From: Paenibacillus xylanilyticus
GTDB taxonomy: Bacteria > Bacillota > Bacilli > Paenibacillales > Paenibacillaceae
NCBI RefSeq assembly: GCF_013359935.1
Contig: NZ_JABMCB010000159.1
Span: 62,001-126,000 of the forward strand
DNA length: 64,000 bases
Reading direction: 5' to 3'
The notes below the pieces were generated by a model. That model searched no databases and was not told where the DNA came from. It worked only from the letters and a program-made list of their open reading frames with translations. Both the position numbers and the translations under genes were made by a program. Every line of letters begins with the position of its first letter. Within the stretch, counting starts at the first letter, position 1. Below, piece by piece: positions 1 to 8,619 of this stretch.

Positions 1-314
1 CTCAGGTGACTGTAACGTACAGTGCGCAGGAAGCTGTGAAGGATGCAGATATTGTCTATACCGATGTATGGGCAAGCATGGGCTTTGAAGAGGAACAGAA
101 GATTCGTGAGCAGGCATTTGCTGCTTATCAGGTAGATGAGGAACTGATGAAGGGCGCTAAGCCGGATTACATGTTCCTGCATTGCCTCCCGGCACACCGT
201 GGAGAAGAAGTAAGCGCGGGTGTGATCGATGGACCAAACTCCCTGATCTTTGATCAGGCGGAGAACCGGCTGCATGCACAAAAGGCCTTGATGGCTGCGT
301 TAATGAGCGAATAG
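1..314 (+). CDS. argF: Ornithine carbamoyltransferase, C-terminal part (cut by window edge)
   Basis: This is the last ~104 residues of ornithine carbamoyltransferase, which makes citrulline from ornithine and carbamoyl phosphate in the cytoplasm. The reading frame is open to base 1, so the GTG at position 6 is internal and the true start lies outside the window. Visible family motifs are DVWASMG (the SMG loop that binds ornithine and separates this enzyme from aspartate carbamoyltransferase) and [12 protein letters not shown], whose HCLP cysteine is catalytic. The C-terminus ([14 protein letters not shown]) is normal for the family. argG and argH follow on the same strand, so this is the end of an arginine biosynthesis block. 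The following 516 bp leader suggests argGH has its own expression signals. Confidence 0.95.
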   Translation, partial: QVTVTYSAQEAVKDADIVYTDVWASMGFEEEQKIREQAFAAYQVDEELMKGAKPDYMFLHCLPAHRGEEVSAGVIDGPNSLIFDQAENRLHAQKALMAALMSE

Positions 315-410
315 CCGCTGTTTGCCTAAATGAGTTGATTTTAGGCGCAGGGTTAGCGATGATAGATTCATCTATTTATACTCTGAAATAAGTTAAATTT
401 GAGCATTCGC

Positions 411-780
411 AAAAACGGAGAGACAGAAAAGACCTGAAGAAGTGAACCGTGCGTATCTATCCTTGGACGTCTTTCGAGTTTATATAAGTTGAACCTGAAT
501 AAAACACGATAACGGAGAGTGCAGAACCAATCTGAAGAAGCGGAGCTAAAAGCTTTCTGAAAGAAAGCTACTTCGTAAGCATAATCTCGCCTTTATCCCC
601 GGATTTTTCCCCTTTAGAGGGGAATCAAGAAAATCTGGGGATAAGAGCGATCGGAAGATGGTACTGCAATCGGAGTGTTGAAGTGTAACATTCTAAAAGG
701 TTACTTATATAAAAGGGGAACGATGGATACGGGAATAACAGCGATCGGAAGGTTTTCTGGCTCGTAGTTTTAAGTGGATG
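411..780 (+). repeat. Outer copy of the ~150-nt structured element, split by an inner copy
   Basis: The two ends of this stretch pair with each other across ~300 nt. AGACAGAAAAGACCT (421-435) faces AGGTTTTCTGGCT (750-762). CGTATCTATC (452-461) faces GATGGATACG (722-731), ten pairs with one G-U. TTTATATAAG..AACCT (479-496) faces AGGTTACTTATATAAA (698-713). The unpaired parts carry the same short motifs as the other copies: CTGAAGAAG on the 5' side and AACAGCGATCGGAAG on the 3' side. A complete second copy (503-688) fills the apical loop. It is read in the direction of argG and ends ~50 bp before its start codon. No protein gene is visible in 315-830. That it is one element interrupted by another is inferred from the pairing. 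Confidence 0.6.
503..688 (+). repeat. Inner copy of the ~150-nt structured element (argG leader)
   Basis: This copy closely matches the one at 33440-33588. It has AACGGAGAG, then stem arm TGCAGAACCA (520-529), then CTGAAGAAGCGGAGC, then a long apical hairpin (CGCCTTTATCCCCGGATTTT against AAAATCTGGGGATAAGAGCG), then GATCGGAAG, then the closing arm TGGTACTGCA (659-668) and ATCGGAGTG. Unlike the other copies it carries an additional small hairpin, AGCTTTCT-gaa-AGAAAGCT (551-569), inserted before the apical stem. The outer ACAC/GTGT ends (504-507, 683-686) are shorter than in the other two copies. Confidence 0.7.
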
Positions 781-830
781 GATAGCTTGTTTAACTTATT
801 GGCAATTGAAACTGGGGAGGACCAACGAAC

Positions 831-2066
831 ATGGCTAAGGAAAAAATCGTACTCGCCTATTCCGGCGGGTTGGACACATCTGTAATTTTGAAATGGCTGA
901 AAGAAACCTATGATGCAGAGATTATCGCATTTACTGCGGATATCGGACAAAAGGATGAGCTGGACGGCTTAGAAGAAAAAGCACTCGCTACGGGCGCTTC
1001 CAAAGTGTACATCGACGATCTGCGCGATGAGTTCGCGAAAGATTTCATCTACCCGATGTTCCAAGCGGGAGCTCTGTATGAAGGACAATACCTGCTCGGT
1101 ACAAGTATCGCTCGTCCATTGATCGCTAAACGCATGGTTGATATCGCTCGTGCAGAAGGCGCTACTGCGATTGCTCACGGCGCTACGGGTAAAGGAAACG
1201 ACCAAGTTCGTTTCGAATTGAACGCAGCTGCACTGACACCGGACATTCAAGTGATTGCACCTTGGCGTTTGGAAGAATTCCGTAACCAGTTCCCGGGACG
1301 TGCAGAGATGATTGCATACGCGGAGAAACATGGTATTCCGGTGACTGCATCGGCAGCTAAACCGTACTCGACTGACCGTAACCTGCTGCATATCAGCTAT
1401 GAGAGCGGCGTGCTCGAAGATCCTTGGTTCGATCCAAGCACGGACGAGAACAAAGACATGTTCCTGCTGAGCAATGCACCGGAAGATGCACCGGATCAAG
1501 CGGAATATGTTGAACTGGAATTCGAACAAGGTAACTGCGTAGCACTGAATGGCGAGCGTTTGAGCCCGCTGCAAGTGATGGAGCAGCTGAACGAGCTGGG
1601 TGGCAAACACGGGATTGGCCGTGTCGACATGGTCGAGAACCGTTTTGTCGGCATGAAGAGCCGTGGCGTGTACGAGACACCGGGTGGAACGATCCTGTTC
1701 ACAGCACACCGTAAAATGGAATCCATCACGATGGACCGTGAAGTCATGAACCTGCGTGATAGCCTTATTACGCGTTACAGCACACTCGTTTACAACGGCT
1801 TCTGGTTCGCACCGGAACGTCTGGCACTGCAAGCGCTGGTGAGCGAAAGCCAGAAAAACGTAACAGGTACCGTACGTGTGAAACTGTACAAAGGCAACAT
1901 CATTGGCGCAGGCGTGAAAAGTCCTGTCAGCCTGTACAACCCGGACATTGCTACCATGGAAGCTGACCCAACACAAGCGTATGATCAAGGGGATGCAACT
2001 GGCTTTATTCGCCTGAACGCACTGCGTCTGAAAGTCAATTCCGGCGTGGAACAAAACAAAAACTAA
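831..2066 (+). CDS. argG: Argininosuccinate synthase
   Basis: This 411-residue enzyme condenses citrulline and aspartate with ATP to give argininosuccinate, the seventh step of arginine synthesis. The N-terminal PP-loop motif SGGLDTS is at residues 10-16. Further signatures are [15 protein letters not shown] around residues 117-131 and [15 protein letters not shown], all typical of bacterial ArgG, and the length is normal. The ATG at 831 has GGGGAGG ten bases upstream. argH follows after ~107 bp and the two are probably co-transcribed. The leader holds two nested copies of a structured repeat. I saw no convincing T-box antiterminator or ArgR box. Confidence 0.97.
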   Translation: MAKEKIVLAYSGGLDTSVILKWLKETYDAEIIAFTADIGQKDELDGLEEKALATGASKVYIDDLRDEFAKDFIYPMFQAGALYEGQYLLGTSIARPLIAKRMVDIARAEGATAIAHGATGKGNDQVRFELNAAALTPDIQVIAPWRLEEFRNQFPGRAEMIAYAEKHGIPVTASAAKPYSTDRNLLHISYESGVLEDPWFDPSTDENKDMFLLSNAPEDAPDQAEYVELEFEQGNCVALNGERLSPLQVMEQLNELGGKHGIGRVDMVENRFVGMKSRGVYETPGGTILFTAHRKMESITMDREVMNLRDSLITRYSTLVYNGFWFAPERLALQALVSESQKNVTGTVRVKLYKGNIIGAGVKSPVSLYNPDIATMEADPTQAYDQGDATGFIRLNALRLKVNSGVEQNKN

Positions 2067-2173
2067 TTCATTAAATAGAGCTATTATCAATACCATACAA
2101 CTTTACAAGGCAGGCCGTTCTTGCACATCGGGCAGGGGCGGCTTTGTCCATGAGCGAAAGGGGAGAACTCACC

Positions 2174-3577
2174 GTGAGCAAGCTGTGGGGAGGACGTTTT
2201 ACCAAACAAACCAATCATCTGGTTGAGGAATACACGGCATCAATCAACTTTGACAAAGCTTTGGCAGAGGAGGACATTCAGGGCAGTCTCGCCCATGTAA
2301 CGATGCTGGGCAAGTGCGGCATTTTGCCTGCAGAAGATGTGGAAACCATCAAGGAAGGCTTGATTACGGTACTCCACAAAATTCGCGCAGGCGAAGTGGA
2401 ATTCTCCGTTTCGGATGAAGACATCCACATGAACATTGAGAAAAACCTGATTGAAACGATCGGCCCTGTCGGCGGCAAATTACATACAGGCCGCAGCCGG
2501 AATGACCAGGTGGCAACGGATATGCACTTGTACCTGCGTGAGCGCGTGGTTGGGTTTGTCGGCATGCTGCATGCGCTGCAGGAAGCTTTGATCGGACAGG
2601 CAAAAGACAACCTCGATACGATTGTACCAGGCTATACCCATCTTCAACGTGCGCAACCGATCCTGTTCGCACATCACCTGATGGCGTACGTCTCCATGTT
2701 CCAACGGGATGCTGAGCGTCTGATGGACAGCTACAAACGCATTAACGTTCTTCCGTTGGGTGCAGGTGCACTTGCGGGCACCACGTTCCCGATTGACCGT
2801 CATTTCGTGGCAGAGCAGCTCGGCTTCGACGGCGTATACGAAAACAGTCTGGATGCGGTTAGTGACCGTGACTTCATCGTTGAATTTCTGGCAGCAGCTT
2901 CCCTGATCATGACTCACTTGTCCCGTCTGAGTGAAGAGCTGGTGCTGTGGAGCAGTACGGAGTTTGGTTTCGTTGAATTGGACGATGCGTTCTGCACAGG
3001 CAGCAGCATTATGCCGCAGAAGAAAAATCCGGACGTTCCCGAGCTGGTTCGTGGTAAAACCGGACGTGTATATGGCAACCTGATCGGTCTGCTAACCGTC
3101 TTGAAGTCTCTTCCTCTGGCCTACAACAAAGACATGCAGGAAGATAAGGAAGGCATGTTTGATACGGTCGCTACGCTGGAAGGCGCGCTGCAATTGTTTG
3201 CACCGATGATCGCAACGATGAAAGTGAACAAGGATCGGATGCGTCAAGCGGTAAACCAGGACTTCTCCAATGCAACGGATATTGCCGACTTCCTCGTAGG
3301 CGAAGGGTTGCCTTTCCGTCAGGCCCATGAAGTCATCGGTAAAACGGTGCTGTACTGTATCCAGAACGGCAAGTATTTGCTGGATCTGACGATCGATGAG
3401 TTCCGTCAGTTCTCTCCGCTGTTCGATGAGCGCATCTATGACGTGCTGCAGCCGGAAGCGGTTGTGAACGCGCGTAATGTATATGGCGGCACAGCTTCCG
3501 GTCAAGTAGCTGAAGCCATCGGACGCAGTGAAAAGGTGCTGGAGATTACGGAGCAGTGGATAACAAACCGCGGCTAA
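2174..3577 (+). CDS. argH: Argininosuccinate lyase
   Basis: This enzyme splits argininosuccinate into arginine and fumarate, ending the pathway begun by the upstream argF and argG. It belongs to the fumarase/aspartase superfamily. The signature [12 protein letters not shown] (near residue 280, with the catalytic serine) and [12 protein letters not shown] near residue 100 are present. The frame is open back to TTG 2144, but GTG 2174 is preferred: it gives the usual N-terminus [11 protein letters not shown] and has AAGGGGAG about nine bases upstream. The resulting 467 residues match the family length. A strong terminator follows, so it ends the arginine transcript. Confidence 0.96.
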   Translation: MSKLWGGRFTKQTNHLVEEYTASINFDKALAEEDIQGSLAHVTMLGKCGILPAEDVETIKEGLITVLHKIRAGEVEFSVSDEDIHMNIEKNLIETIGPVGGKLHTGRSRNDQVATDMHLYLRERVVGFVGMLHALQEALIGQAKDNLDTIVPGYTHLQRAQPILFAHHLMAYVSMFQRDAERLMDSYKRINVLPLGAGALAGTTFPIDRHFVAEQLGFDGVYENSLDAVSDRDFIVEFLAAASLIMTHLSRLSEELVLWSSTEFGFVELDDAFCTGSSIMPQKKNPDVPELVRGKTGRVYGNLIGLLTVLKSLPLAYNKDMQEDKEGMFDTVATLEGALQLFAPMIATMKVNKDRMRQAVNQDFSNATDIADFLVGEGLPFRQAHEVIGKTVLYCIQNGKYLLDLTIDEFRQFSPLFDERIYDVLQPEAVVNARNVYGGTASGQVAEAIGRSEKVLEITEQWITNRG

Positions 3578-3618
3578 CGCCATGGCTGCTATATGAATAC
3601 AAGGCGATACAATGCAAA

Positions 3619-3658
3619 AGCAGACCAGAGAGGACTTCCTCTGTGGTCTGCTTTTTTT
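3619..3658 (+). terminator. Rho-independent terminator after argH
   Basis: The stem AGCAGACC..GAGGA / TCCTC..GGTCTGCT is followed by seven T. A run of A precedes the left arm, so it may also stop transcription from the convergent esterase gene. Confidence 0.9.
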
Positions 3659-3742
3659 GCCGTTTCTTCATCAAATTGAAACTGAACTTATCCATTACTC
3701 AATTCGAAATGAATCATGGCTCCATTTATAAGGCATTATTCT

Positions 3743-4522
3743 TTATTTCCGTTCATGCAGAGGCAGCCAGTTCAATACATTCTGAATCTTCGCATCCCAA
3801 TAGGCCCAGTCATGGCCACCCGGTCCCTCTTCATACGTCAGCTGGAAATCGGTCTGTGTACAAGCCTGGCGGAAGGACTGATTATCCTCATACAGGAAAT
3901 CTTCCGTCCCGCAACATTGGTAGAGCAGAGGCCGTTGACCTTGACTTTCTTTTAACAAATGGATCAGATCGTTCTCAGTGCCAGCTACCTGTGGTCCGAA
4001 AATTCGTTGCAGCTCGGCCTGCTGCAGCGCTGATGATGCGTTTCTGTCCATATGTGCAGCTATATCGAGCGCCCCCGACAAACTTGCTGCTGCGGCATAT
4101 TGTTCCGGTTTGCGCAGAGCCAATTTGAAAGCCCCATAACCACCCATGGACAAGCCGGCAACATAGTTGTCTTCGCGTTTGGCAGACAGCGGGAAGAAGG
4201 AACGCGCCAGCGCAGGCAGCTCTTCACTGATAAATGTCCAGTAACGTCCGCCTTCAGCCATATCCGTATAGAAGCTGCGGTGCACCTGTGGCATGACCAC
4301 AGCAATTCCGAGGTTGGCTACATACCGTTCAATGGAGGTCCGTCGCAGCCAGATAGAATCATCATCGGATAAACCATGCAGCAAATACAGCGTAGGATGT
4401 AGTCCCTTACCCGAGACGTTGTCCATTCCAATCTGAGTATGGGTCTGTTGTGGCAAAATAACATGCATGCTCGTGCTGAGTCCAAGCGCGTCGGAATAAA
4501 AATCACATTTAATCAGTGCCAT
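3743..4522 (-). CDS. Alpha/beta-hydrolase esterase (esterase D / tributyrin esterase family)
   Basis: This 259-residue cytoplasmic hydrolase belongs to the putative esterase family that includes S-formylglutathione hydrolase and acyl esterases. The nucleophile elbow GLSMGGYGA is near residue 144. The oxyanion-side motif [12 protein letters not shown] is near residue 48, and GGHDWAYWD near the C-terminus provides the catalytic histidine. No signal peptide is seen. The ATG at 4522 is preceded by AAAGGGGTT on the minus strand. The gene stands alone between a terminator and the yhbD promoter region and converges with argH. The substrate cannot be told from sequence; a short-chain acyl ester is typical of relatives. 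Confidence 0.85.
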   Translation of the reverse strand: MALIKCDFYSDALGLSTSMHVILPQQTHTQIGMDNVSGKGLHPTLYLLHGLSDDDSIWLRRTSIERYVANLGIAVVMPQVHRSFYTDMAEGGRYWTFISEELPALARSFFPLSAKREDNYVAGLSMGGYGAFKLALRKPEQYAAAASLSGALDIAAHMDRNASSALQQAELQRIFGPQVAGTENDLIHLLKESQGQRPLLYQCCGTEDFLYEDNQSFRQACTQTDFQLTYEEGPGGHDWAYWDAKIQNVLNWLPLHERK

Positions 4523-4771
4523 ATCTCAAAAGTAACCCCTTTCATAATTCCATTCGCAAAAACGTTCATAACCGTTCTGAAATGAAAGGTCATGAAGCTG
4601 CAATGGTTCCTTAGTGTCTATCACACAGGTTATACCCAAAACCCGTTCATTGCAATAACAACATCCATTGGAGGAAAACTAAAGGATCAACAATTCAGGC
4701 AGCTGCTATAAAGGGATTCGTTTTGGAATGCATCTGAATAAAATCCCGAAATTCACCTCACACTTCACAAC

Positions 4772-4789
4772 GTAACAATGTTATGTTAC
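4772..4789. promoter_or_regulatory. Inverted repeat GTAACA-N6-TGTTAC before yhbD
   Basis: An 18-bp inverted repeat lies 29 bp upstream of the yhbD start and overlaps a weak -10-like TATGTT/TTACACT. It is a candidate operator, possibly for YhbD itself, which has a MerR-like DNA-binding region. The same half-sites occur in the ftsE upstream palindrome at 10148. Confidence 0.45.
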
Positions 4790-4818
4790 ACTGTTTTCAA
4801 CGTGAAGGGGGACCATAT

Positions 4819-5442
4819 ATGACGGAAGACTTGATCTCCAAAAAAGAGTTGCTGGACCTTACTGGTATTTCCTACGGCCAGTTATACCGCTGGAAGCGGA
4901 AAAACCTCATTCCGGAAGAATGGTTTATTCGGAAGTCTTCGTACACAGGGCAGGAAACCTTTTTTCCAAAACAGCAGATCCTGCCGCGAATTGACAAGAT
5001 CCTCAACATGAAGGATGGATTATCCCTGGATGAGCTGGCAGACGTGTTTTCGCCCACATTGGGTGAAGTGGAAATGTCTGCGCAGCAATTAATAGACCGA
5101 AACATTGTTTCATTGTCTTCGCTTGAACTGGTTAGAGAGGCAGGACGGGAACAGCCGATGTACGCATTGGAGCAGATCATGATGCTCTATGTACTTGAAA
5201 AGCTGCTATTGAGTGGGGATATCACCCGCCAGGAGGGCTCCTTGCTGATTGATGTCATGTCTGAGCATTATTACCGTTTCGCGAGCAGAGCAAGTGAACT
5301 ATTGCTTATTCGCAAGATGGGTGTGCCGACATTCATGCTGGTAACGGCAGGAACGGAGCTTTATTTTGACAACGGTGTGAAGGTGGTTCTCAGGCAGTCG
5401 ATGGGGACGTATATGGAAGAGTTAAAACTCAAATTGGGATAG
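4819..5442 (+). CDS. yhbD: YhbD-like MerR-type regulator (DUF4004)
   Basis: This 207-residue protein matches the YhbD/DUF4004 family found just upstream of the bactofilin genes yhbE and yhbF in Bacillus. The N-terminus ISKKELLDLTGISYGQLYRW looks like a MerR-type helix-turn-helix (residues ~5-45). The rest is helical with no known ligand site. The ATG at 4819 is chosen because GAAGGGGG lies just upstream; the in-frame ATG at 4783 has no such site. yhbE begins 14 bp after the stop, so the three genes form an operon. A regulatory role is inferred from the HTH and neighbourhood. Confidence 0.8.
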   Translation: MTEDLISKKELLDLTGISYGQLYRWKRKNLIPEEWFIRKSSYTGQETFFPKQQILPRIDKILNMKDGLSLDELADVFSPTLGEVEMSAQQLIDRNIVSLSSLELVREAGREQPMYALEQIMMLYVLEKLLLSGDITRQEGSLLIDVMSEHYYRFASRASELLLIRKMGVPTFMLVTAGTELYFDNGVKVVLRQSMGTYMEELKLKLG

Positions 5443-5456
5443 GGAGAGGATCATAG

Positions 5457-6182
5457 ATGGAGGAACGAAATTTGCGCAATGATCTGAACGTAGCAGGTAT
5501 GAGCCAAACGGCAGGCGGGAATTTTCACCGGGTATCCATTGATGGCATGGCCAAGGTAAACGGTAACCTGGATTGTACCTCCCTGAATGTGAATGGCACA
5601 TTGAAGATGCAAGGAGCTTTAAGCGCAGAAAGTGCAACGATTAACGGCATGTGTACGCTGAACGGCCCCTTGAGCAGCTCCCGTGTTCGTGTGGATGGCA
5701 TGTCAACCATTAACGGAAACCTCAGTAGCCCAGAACTCGAAGTTAACGGGAAGTGTACCGTACGTGGACGGGTGGATGGGGAACGAATCGATATCGGCGG
5801 CATGATCGATATTGAAGGCGATGTTCAATGTGAGTCCCTGAACGTACAGGGCAATATTAGAATGAGTGGCTTTTTGAATGCAGGAACGGTAGAAATCAGG
5901 CTTCATACCTCTTCTTCGGCCAAAGAGATTGGCGGGGAACGCATTGATATTCGTCGCAGGGAACAAAGCGGTTTTTGGAAAAGCATTGGTCTGGGCGGAA
6001 CACCCTCATTTAAGACATCCCTGATCGAGGGAGATGAAATTGTGCTGGAAGATACCCAGGCGGATATTGTTCGCGGCAGCAAGGTGCATATCGGTCGTGG
6101 TTGTAATATCAGGCTGGTCGAATATTCGGGTGAACTTGAAGTGGATCAGGATGCGAAGGTGGGCAGCAGTCAGCGGATATAG
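5457..6182 (+). CDS. yhbE: Bactofilin-family polymer-forming protein (YhbE-like)
   Basis: This 241-residue protein has the repeating valine/glycine pattern of the bactofilin beta-helix, with turns such as VNGTLKMQG, INGMCTLNG, VDGMSTINGN and VNGKCTVRG from residue ~20 to ~145. A C-terminal segment (SLIEGDEIVLEDTQADIVRG) recurs in the next gene. Bactofilins polymerise without nucleotide into cytoskeletal filaments. In B. subtilis the YhbE/YhbF pair (BacE/BacF) is linked to flagellar assembly and motility. The RBS GGGAGAGG precedes ATG 5457. It is the second gene of yhbDEF. Confidence 0.88.
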   Translation: MEERNLRNDLNVAGMSQTAGGNFHRVSIDGMAKVNGNLDCTSLNVNGTLKMQGALSAESATINGMCTLNGPLSSSRVRVDGMSTINGNLSSPELEVNGKCTVRGRVDGERIDIGGMIDIEGDVQCESLNVQGNIRMSGFLNAGTVEIRLHTSSSAKEIGGERIDIRRREQSGFWKSIGLGGTPSFKTSLIEGDEIVLEDTQADIVRGSKVHIGRGCNIRLVEYSGELEVDQDAKVGSSQRI

Positions 6183-6205
6183 ACTTGATAGGGTGAGAAA
6201 GGGAT

Positions 6206-6907
6206 GTGACGGACGTGAATAACCATTTTGGTAGTCCATGGGATAAGAAAAACGACATCAGCATTATCGGTGAAGGTAGCTCCGCTGGTGGCGCGTACGG
6301 CAAGGTCAAGGTCGTGGGGGATTCCACATTTAATGATAATCTGTTTTGTGAACAATTCAAATGTACGGGGACATCGGTCATTTACGGGTCGCTTGAATCA
6401 ACAGATATTAAAATTACAGGAACCCTTACCCTTACAGAGCGAGCTGCCGGCTATGAAAGTGAGGGTGGAAACCCGGTATCTGGCCTGCATGCAAAAGCTG
6501 AAAAAATGAAAGTAGTAGGTGAGATTCATCTATCAGGTGATTGTCAGGCAGAAAATTTCAAGCTGAATGGTCGTTTTACGATTGCGGGTATGCTCAGCGC
6601 AGAGCAAATGACCATTAAAGTCATGGGTCCATCCGAGGTCAGGGAAATAGGTGGTTCGATCATCTCGGTGAAGAGTGGCCGGGGAAAACTGCTGGAAGGT
6701 TTGTTTACTGGTAACCAATCCATTCTTACGGCAAACCTGATTGAAGGTGACGAAATAGAATTGGAGAACACGGTAGCCGAGGTTGTCCGAGGGGATGAAA
6801 TAAAAATTGGCCCAGGCTGCCGGATTGGTACAGTAGAATACAACTCTTCCTTGCAAATCCATTCACAATCGGAAGTTTTGGTCCAGCGCAATCGGTCCTT
6901 GGACTGA
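6206..6907 (+). CDS. yhbF: Second bactofilin-family protein (YhbF-like)
   Basis: This 233-residue paralogue of the upstream YhbE shares the glycine-rich beta-helix turns (VVGDSTFNDN, VVGEIHLSGD, LNGRFTIAG) and an almost identical C-terminal motif, NLIEGDEIELENTVAEVVRG against SLIEGDEIVLEDTQADIVRG. The pair probably co-polymerise at the inner membrane surface, as BacE and BacF do in Bacillus. The GTG at 6206 has GAGAAAGGG upstream, and the gap from yhbE is 23 bp. The paralogy indicates an old tandem duplication within the operon. Confidence 0.87.
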   Translation: MTDVNNHFGSPWDKKNDISIIGEGSSAGGAYGKVKVVGDSTFNDNLFCEQFKCTGTSVIYGSLESTDIKITGTLTLTERAAGYESEGGNPVSGLHAKAEKMKVVGEIHLSGDCQAENFKLNGRFTIAGMLSAEQMTIKVMGPSEVREIGGSIISVKSGRGKLLEGLFTGNQSILTANLIEGDEIELENTVAEVVRGDEIKIGPGCRIGTVEYNSSLQIHSQSEVLVQRNRSLD

Positions 6908-6979
6908 TTAATGACTGGAGCTTTTCGGATATACTATTTCAGTCATATGAATAGAGCGTGAATGGAGAGATTGAGTACA

Positions 6980-8545
6980 ATGGTTGCACGTAAAAACAAT
7001 ATTGGATTGGTGCTGGCAGGGCTGCTGCTCAGCATACTGATGGCTTCGATGGATAACACCATCGTGGCAACGGCGATGGGGGATATCGTCGGCAAGTTGG
7101 GTGGCCTCGACAAGTTTGTATGGGTTACCTCAGCGTACATGGTAGCCGAGATGGCAGGTATGCCGATCTTCGGTAAATTATCCGACATGTACGGACGAAA
7201 GAAGTTTTTTGTATTCGGTATTATCGTGTTTATGCTTGGATCGGCGTTATGTGGAACGGCTACATCCATTGTGGAATTGACCATGTACAGAGCGATCCAG
7301 GGGATTGGTGCAGGTGCATTGGTACCGATTGCCTTTACCATCATGTTTGACGTGGTTGCACCAGAGGCACGGGGGAAATTGGGCGGATTGTTTGGAGCCG
7401 TGTTTGGATTGTCCAGCGTATTTGGACCGCTGCTGGGTGCTTACATTACGCAGTACGCCACGTGGGAATGGGTCTTTTATATCAACCTGCCGCTTGGTCT
7501 GATTGCGTTTGTATTTATTGCGTTTTTCTACAAGGAATCTCATCAGCATCAATCTCAACAAATCGACTGGCTGGGCGCAGTGACGCTGATTGGTGCGGTG
7601 GTCTGTCTCATCTTCGGACTTGAACTGGGCGGCAAAACATATGCCTGGAGCTCGTGGCAGATCCTCGGTTTGTTTTCCGGATTTGTAGTGCTGGCGCTGC
7701 TGTTCCTGTGGGCAGAATCGAGAGCGAAGGAACCGATCATCTCTTTCAGCATGTTCCGTAACCGGGTGTACTGGTCCAGTAATGTCATTGCCATGTTCAG
7801 TGGTGCGGCATTTATTACGGCATCGGTATACATTCCGATCTTCATTCAGGGCGTGCTCGGCGGCAAGGCAACCAATTCAGGTCTCGTTTTGCTGCCCATG
7901 ATGCTGGGGTCAGTCGTAACCGCCTCGATGGGTGGGGTGCTGATGACCAAGATTAAATATCGCAACATTATGATCCCGACGCTGGCGCTGCTGGTTCTCG
8001 GTCTTGGGTTATTAACCACACTGGATGAAGGTTCATCTCTTTGGACGATTCGTGTATTTATGGTGTTGGTCGGTCTGGGTGTAGGAGCTTCGTTTTCCGT
8101 GCTCAGCAATGCGGCCATGAATGCGTTTGAACCGCAAAGACGGGGAGCTGCGAGCTCCACACTTAACTTTTTGCGGTCACTCGGGATGACCATGGGGATT
8201 ACGATCTTTGGGATTGTACAGAGCCAGGTATTTACGCGCAAAATGAACGATGCCCTCGCCGGATCCGCTGCTGAAGCAGGCGGGGCGGGAGCTGGAGTTC
8301 CAGCCGGCGGTATGCCTGAGGGCTTGAACCTGAGCGATCCGCATGCCTTGCTTTCACCAGAGCTTAGACAGGCGATTCCGCCCCAGGTGCTGGAGGCGAT
8401 CACTCAGGCGTTGTCTTCCTCCATTGTGCAGCTGTTTGCCTGGGCTGCCATACCGGCCGCGCTGGCCCTGATTGCTGCCTTCTTTATGGGAAAAGACAAG
8501 ATGGTAATAAGTGAGGAACAGGGAGAGTATACGGCAGGGCACTAA
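6980..8545 (+). CDS. Drug:H+ antiporter, DHA2 family (14-TM MFS)
   Basis: This ~521-residue membrane protein has about 14 hydrophobic segments. It carries the MFS motif A region GKLSDMYGRKK after TM2, the D-N-T-I-V motif (ASMDNTIVATAM) in TM1, and motif C-like GPLLGAYITQYATWEWVFYI. These place it with EmrB/QacA-type multidrug exporters driven by proton entry. A glycine/alanine-rich loop (GSAAEAGGAGAGVPAGGMPE) lies before the last helices. ATG 6980 is chosen over ATG 6962 because GGAGAG lies ten bases upstream. The gene follows yhbF by ~70 bp but the function is unrelated. The substrate is not predictable. Confidence 0.88.
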   Translation: MVARKNNIGLVLAGLLLSILMASMDNTIVATAMGDIVGKLGGLDKFVWVTSAYMVAEMAGMPIFGKLSDMYGRKKFFVFGIIVFMLGSALCGTATSIVELTMYRAIQGIGAGALVPIAFTIMFDVVAPEARGKLGGLFGAVFGLSSVFGPLLGAYITQYATWEWVFYINLPLGLIAFVFIAFFYKESHQHQSQQIDWLGAVTLIGAVVCLIFGLELGGKTYAWSSWQILGLFSGFVVLALLFLWAESRAKEPIISFSMFRNRVYWSSNVIAMFSGAAFITASVYIPIFIQGVLGGKATNSGLVLLPMMLGSVVTASMGGVLMTKIKYRNIMIPTLALLVLGLGLLTTLDEGSSLWTIRVFMVLVGLGVGASFSVLSNAAMNAFEPQRRGAASSTLNFLRSLGMTMGITIFGIVQSQVFTRKMNDALAGSAAEAGGAGAGVPAGGMPEGLNLSDPHALLSPELRQAIPPQVLEAITQALSSSIVQLFAWAAIPAALALIAAFFMGKDKMVISEEQGEYTAGH

Positions 8546-8555
8546 ATGAAAAACC

Positions 8556-8605
8556 AAAGACACACCGTTCTGTTTCCTTTATGGATAACAGAGGTGTGTC
8601 TTTTT
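8556..8605. terminator. Bidirectional terminator between the MFS and VanW genes
   Basis: AAAGACACACC pairs with GGTGTGTCTTT, followed by a T run on the plus strand and mirrored by the A-rich left side. It sits between two converging genes. Confidence 0.8.
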
Positions 8606-8619
8606 ATTTCTATCGATCA

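Noticed and set aside
315..830. T-box or amino-acid riboswitch for argGH
   Set aside because: No AGGGTGGNACCGCG-type T-box sequence is present, and the same element occurs before unrelated genes.
969..2096. 375-codon minus-strand frame across argG
   Set aside because: It is the antisense shadow of argG; its protein has no family motifs and no ribosome binding site.
3556..4128. 190-codon plus-strand frame after argH
   Set aside because: It runs through a strong terminator and lies antisense to the esterase gene.
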